DNA of 11,919 bases from the NCBI GenBank assembly GCA_025458665.1, contig JALOSG010000086.1:1-11919 (forward strand). Reading direction: 5' to 3'. Shown one piece after another: positions 11,489 through 11,919 of this stretch. The stretch comes from Serpentinimonas sp. GTDB lineage: Bacteria > Pseudomonadota > Gammaproteobacteria > Burkholderiales > Burkholderiaceae_C. The translations under genes were made by a program, and so were the position numbers. The notes under the pieces are model-generated. The model made no database searches and was not told the DNA's origin. It worked only from the letters and a program-made list of their open reading frames with translations. Position 1 is the first letter of the stretch. Every line of letters begins with the position of its first letter.

Positions 11489-11919
11489 TCAGGCGGTGGT
11501 TTCGGCTTGCAGCACGCCGCGGCGTATCTGGTCGCGCTCTATGGATTCGAACAGCGCCTTGAAGTTGCCTTCGCCAAAACCATCGTCGGCCTTGCGCTGG
11601 ATGAACTCGAAGAACACCGGGCCCAGCATCGCTTGACTGAAGATTTGCAGCAGCAGGCGTTTTTCGCCGTTGGCGGTGCTGCCATCGAGCAGAATGCCGC
11701 GCGCCTGCAGCTCGGGCACCGGCTCACCGTGGCCAGGCAGGCGCTCCTGCAGCATCTCGTAGTACACGTCGTTGGGGGCGGTCATGAGTGGAATGCCGGC
11801 CATTTGCAGGGCGTCCACGCTGTCGAGCAGGTTGTCGGTGAGGAGTGCAATGTGCTGGATGCCCTCGCCGTTGAACTGCATGAGGAATTCCTCGATCTGG
11901 CCGGTGCCGCCCTTGCCCG
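11489..11919 (-). CDS. hppD: 4-Hydroxyphenylpyruvate dioxygenase, C-terminal part (cut by window edge)
   Basis: The last ~143 residues of HPPD, which turns 4-hydroxyphenylpyruvate into homogentisate using Fe(II) and oxygen. The reading frame runs off the right edge, so the N-terminal half is missing from the window only. Diagnostic segments are GQIEEFLMQFNGEGIQHIAL (with an iron-ligand histidine), YYEMLQERLPGHGEPVPELQARGILLDGS, LLLQIFSQAMLGPVFFEFIQRK (with the iron-ligand glutamate in FFEFIQRK), and DDGFGEGNFKALFESIERDQIRRGVL at the C-terminus. It lies 46 bp upstream of phhA on the same strand, the two enzymes acting in one degradation route with a tyrosine aminotransferase encoded elsewhere. 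Confidence 0.97.
   Translation of the reverse strand, partial: GKGGTGQIEEFLMQFNGEGIQHIALLTDNLLDSVDALQMAGIPLMTAPNDVYYEMLQERLPGHGEPVPELQARGILLDGSTANGEKRLLLQIFSQAMLGPVFFEFIQRKADDGFGEGNFKALFESIERDQIRRGVLQAETTA

Noticed and set aside
1..11919. CRISPR array, toxin-antitoxin pair, phage genes or other defence system
   Set aside because: I looked for regularly spaced repeats, small paired genes and phage or restriction domains and found none. The only mobile DNA seen is the single insertion sequence.

Overview
This is a GC-rich chromosomal segment from a betaproteobacterium, most likely order Burkholderiales and probably family Comamonadaceae. That placement is inferred from protein character, not from a search. 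The pointers are an 88-residue IF-1 with a basic C-terminal tail, a glycine-rich single-RRM protein next to it, a tryptophanyl-tRNA synthetase with a C-terminal extra domain, and TAGAAT-type -10 elements. Most of the window is housekeeping or catabolic genes, plus one complete insertion sequence.

Layout, left to right. (1) 1-1441: trpS (+), then tRNA-Ser(CGA) with its own rho-independent terminator. (2) 1444-2691: an ISL3-family insertion sequence inserted at the end of that terminator. It has near-perfect terminal inverted repeats and an exact 8-bp target duplication. The N-terminal end of its transposase reading frame looks frameshifted. (3) 2718-3371 (-): a small secreted protein of unknown function built from two diverged copies of one ~85-residue repeat. 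(4) 3372-3726: a gene-free divergent promoter region, then dgkA (+). (5) 7611 down to 4121 (-): an OYE-type ene-reductase, a periplasmic NMT1/THI5-type binding protein, a RutB-like cysteine hydrolase and a small cupin. The last three are coupled by stop/start overlaps of 1 and 4 bp. (6) 7612-8029: promoter and long leader, then infA, an RRM protein and aroQ, all (+). aroQ starts inside a 15-bp perfect inverted repeat. (7) 11919 down to 9309 (-): hppD (cut by the window edge), phhA, and a PQQ-dependent aldose sugar dehydrogenase.

How the genes work together. hppD and phhA form the upper phenylalanine/tyrosine pathway: phenylalanine to tyrosine, then 4-hydroxyphenylpyruvate to homogentisate. 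The aminotransferase step is not in the window. aroQ belongs to the shikimate pathway. The binding protein/hydrolase/cupin cassette looks like uptake and amide hydrolysis of a small nitrogen compound, perhaps a ureide or pyrimidine product. No permease or ATPase gene is present and the substrate is unknown.

I did not find a defence system, prophage or CRISPR array. The less explained items are the two-repeat secreted protein, the coupled binding-protein/hydrolase/cupin cassette, and the inverted repeat over the aroQ start.
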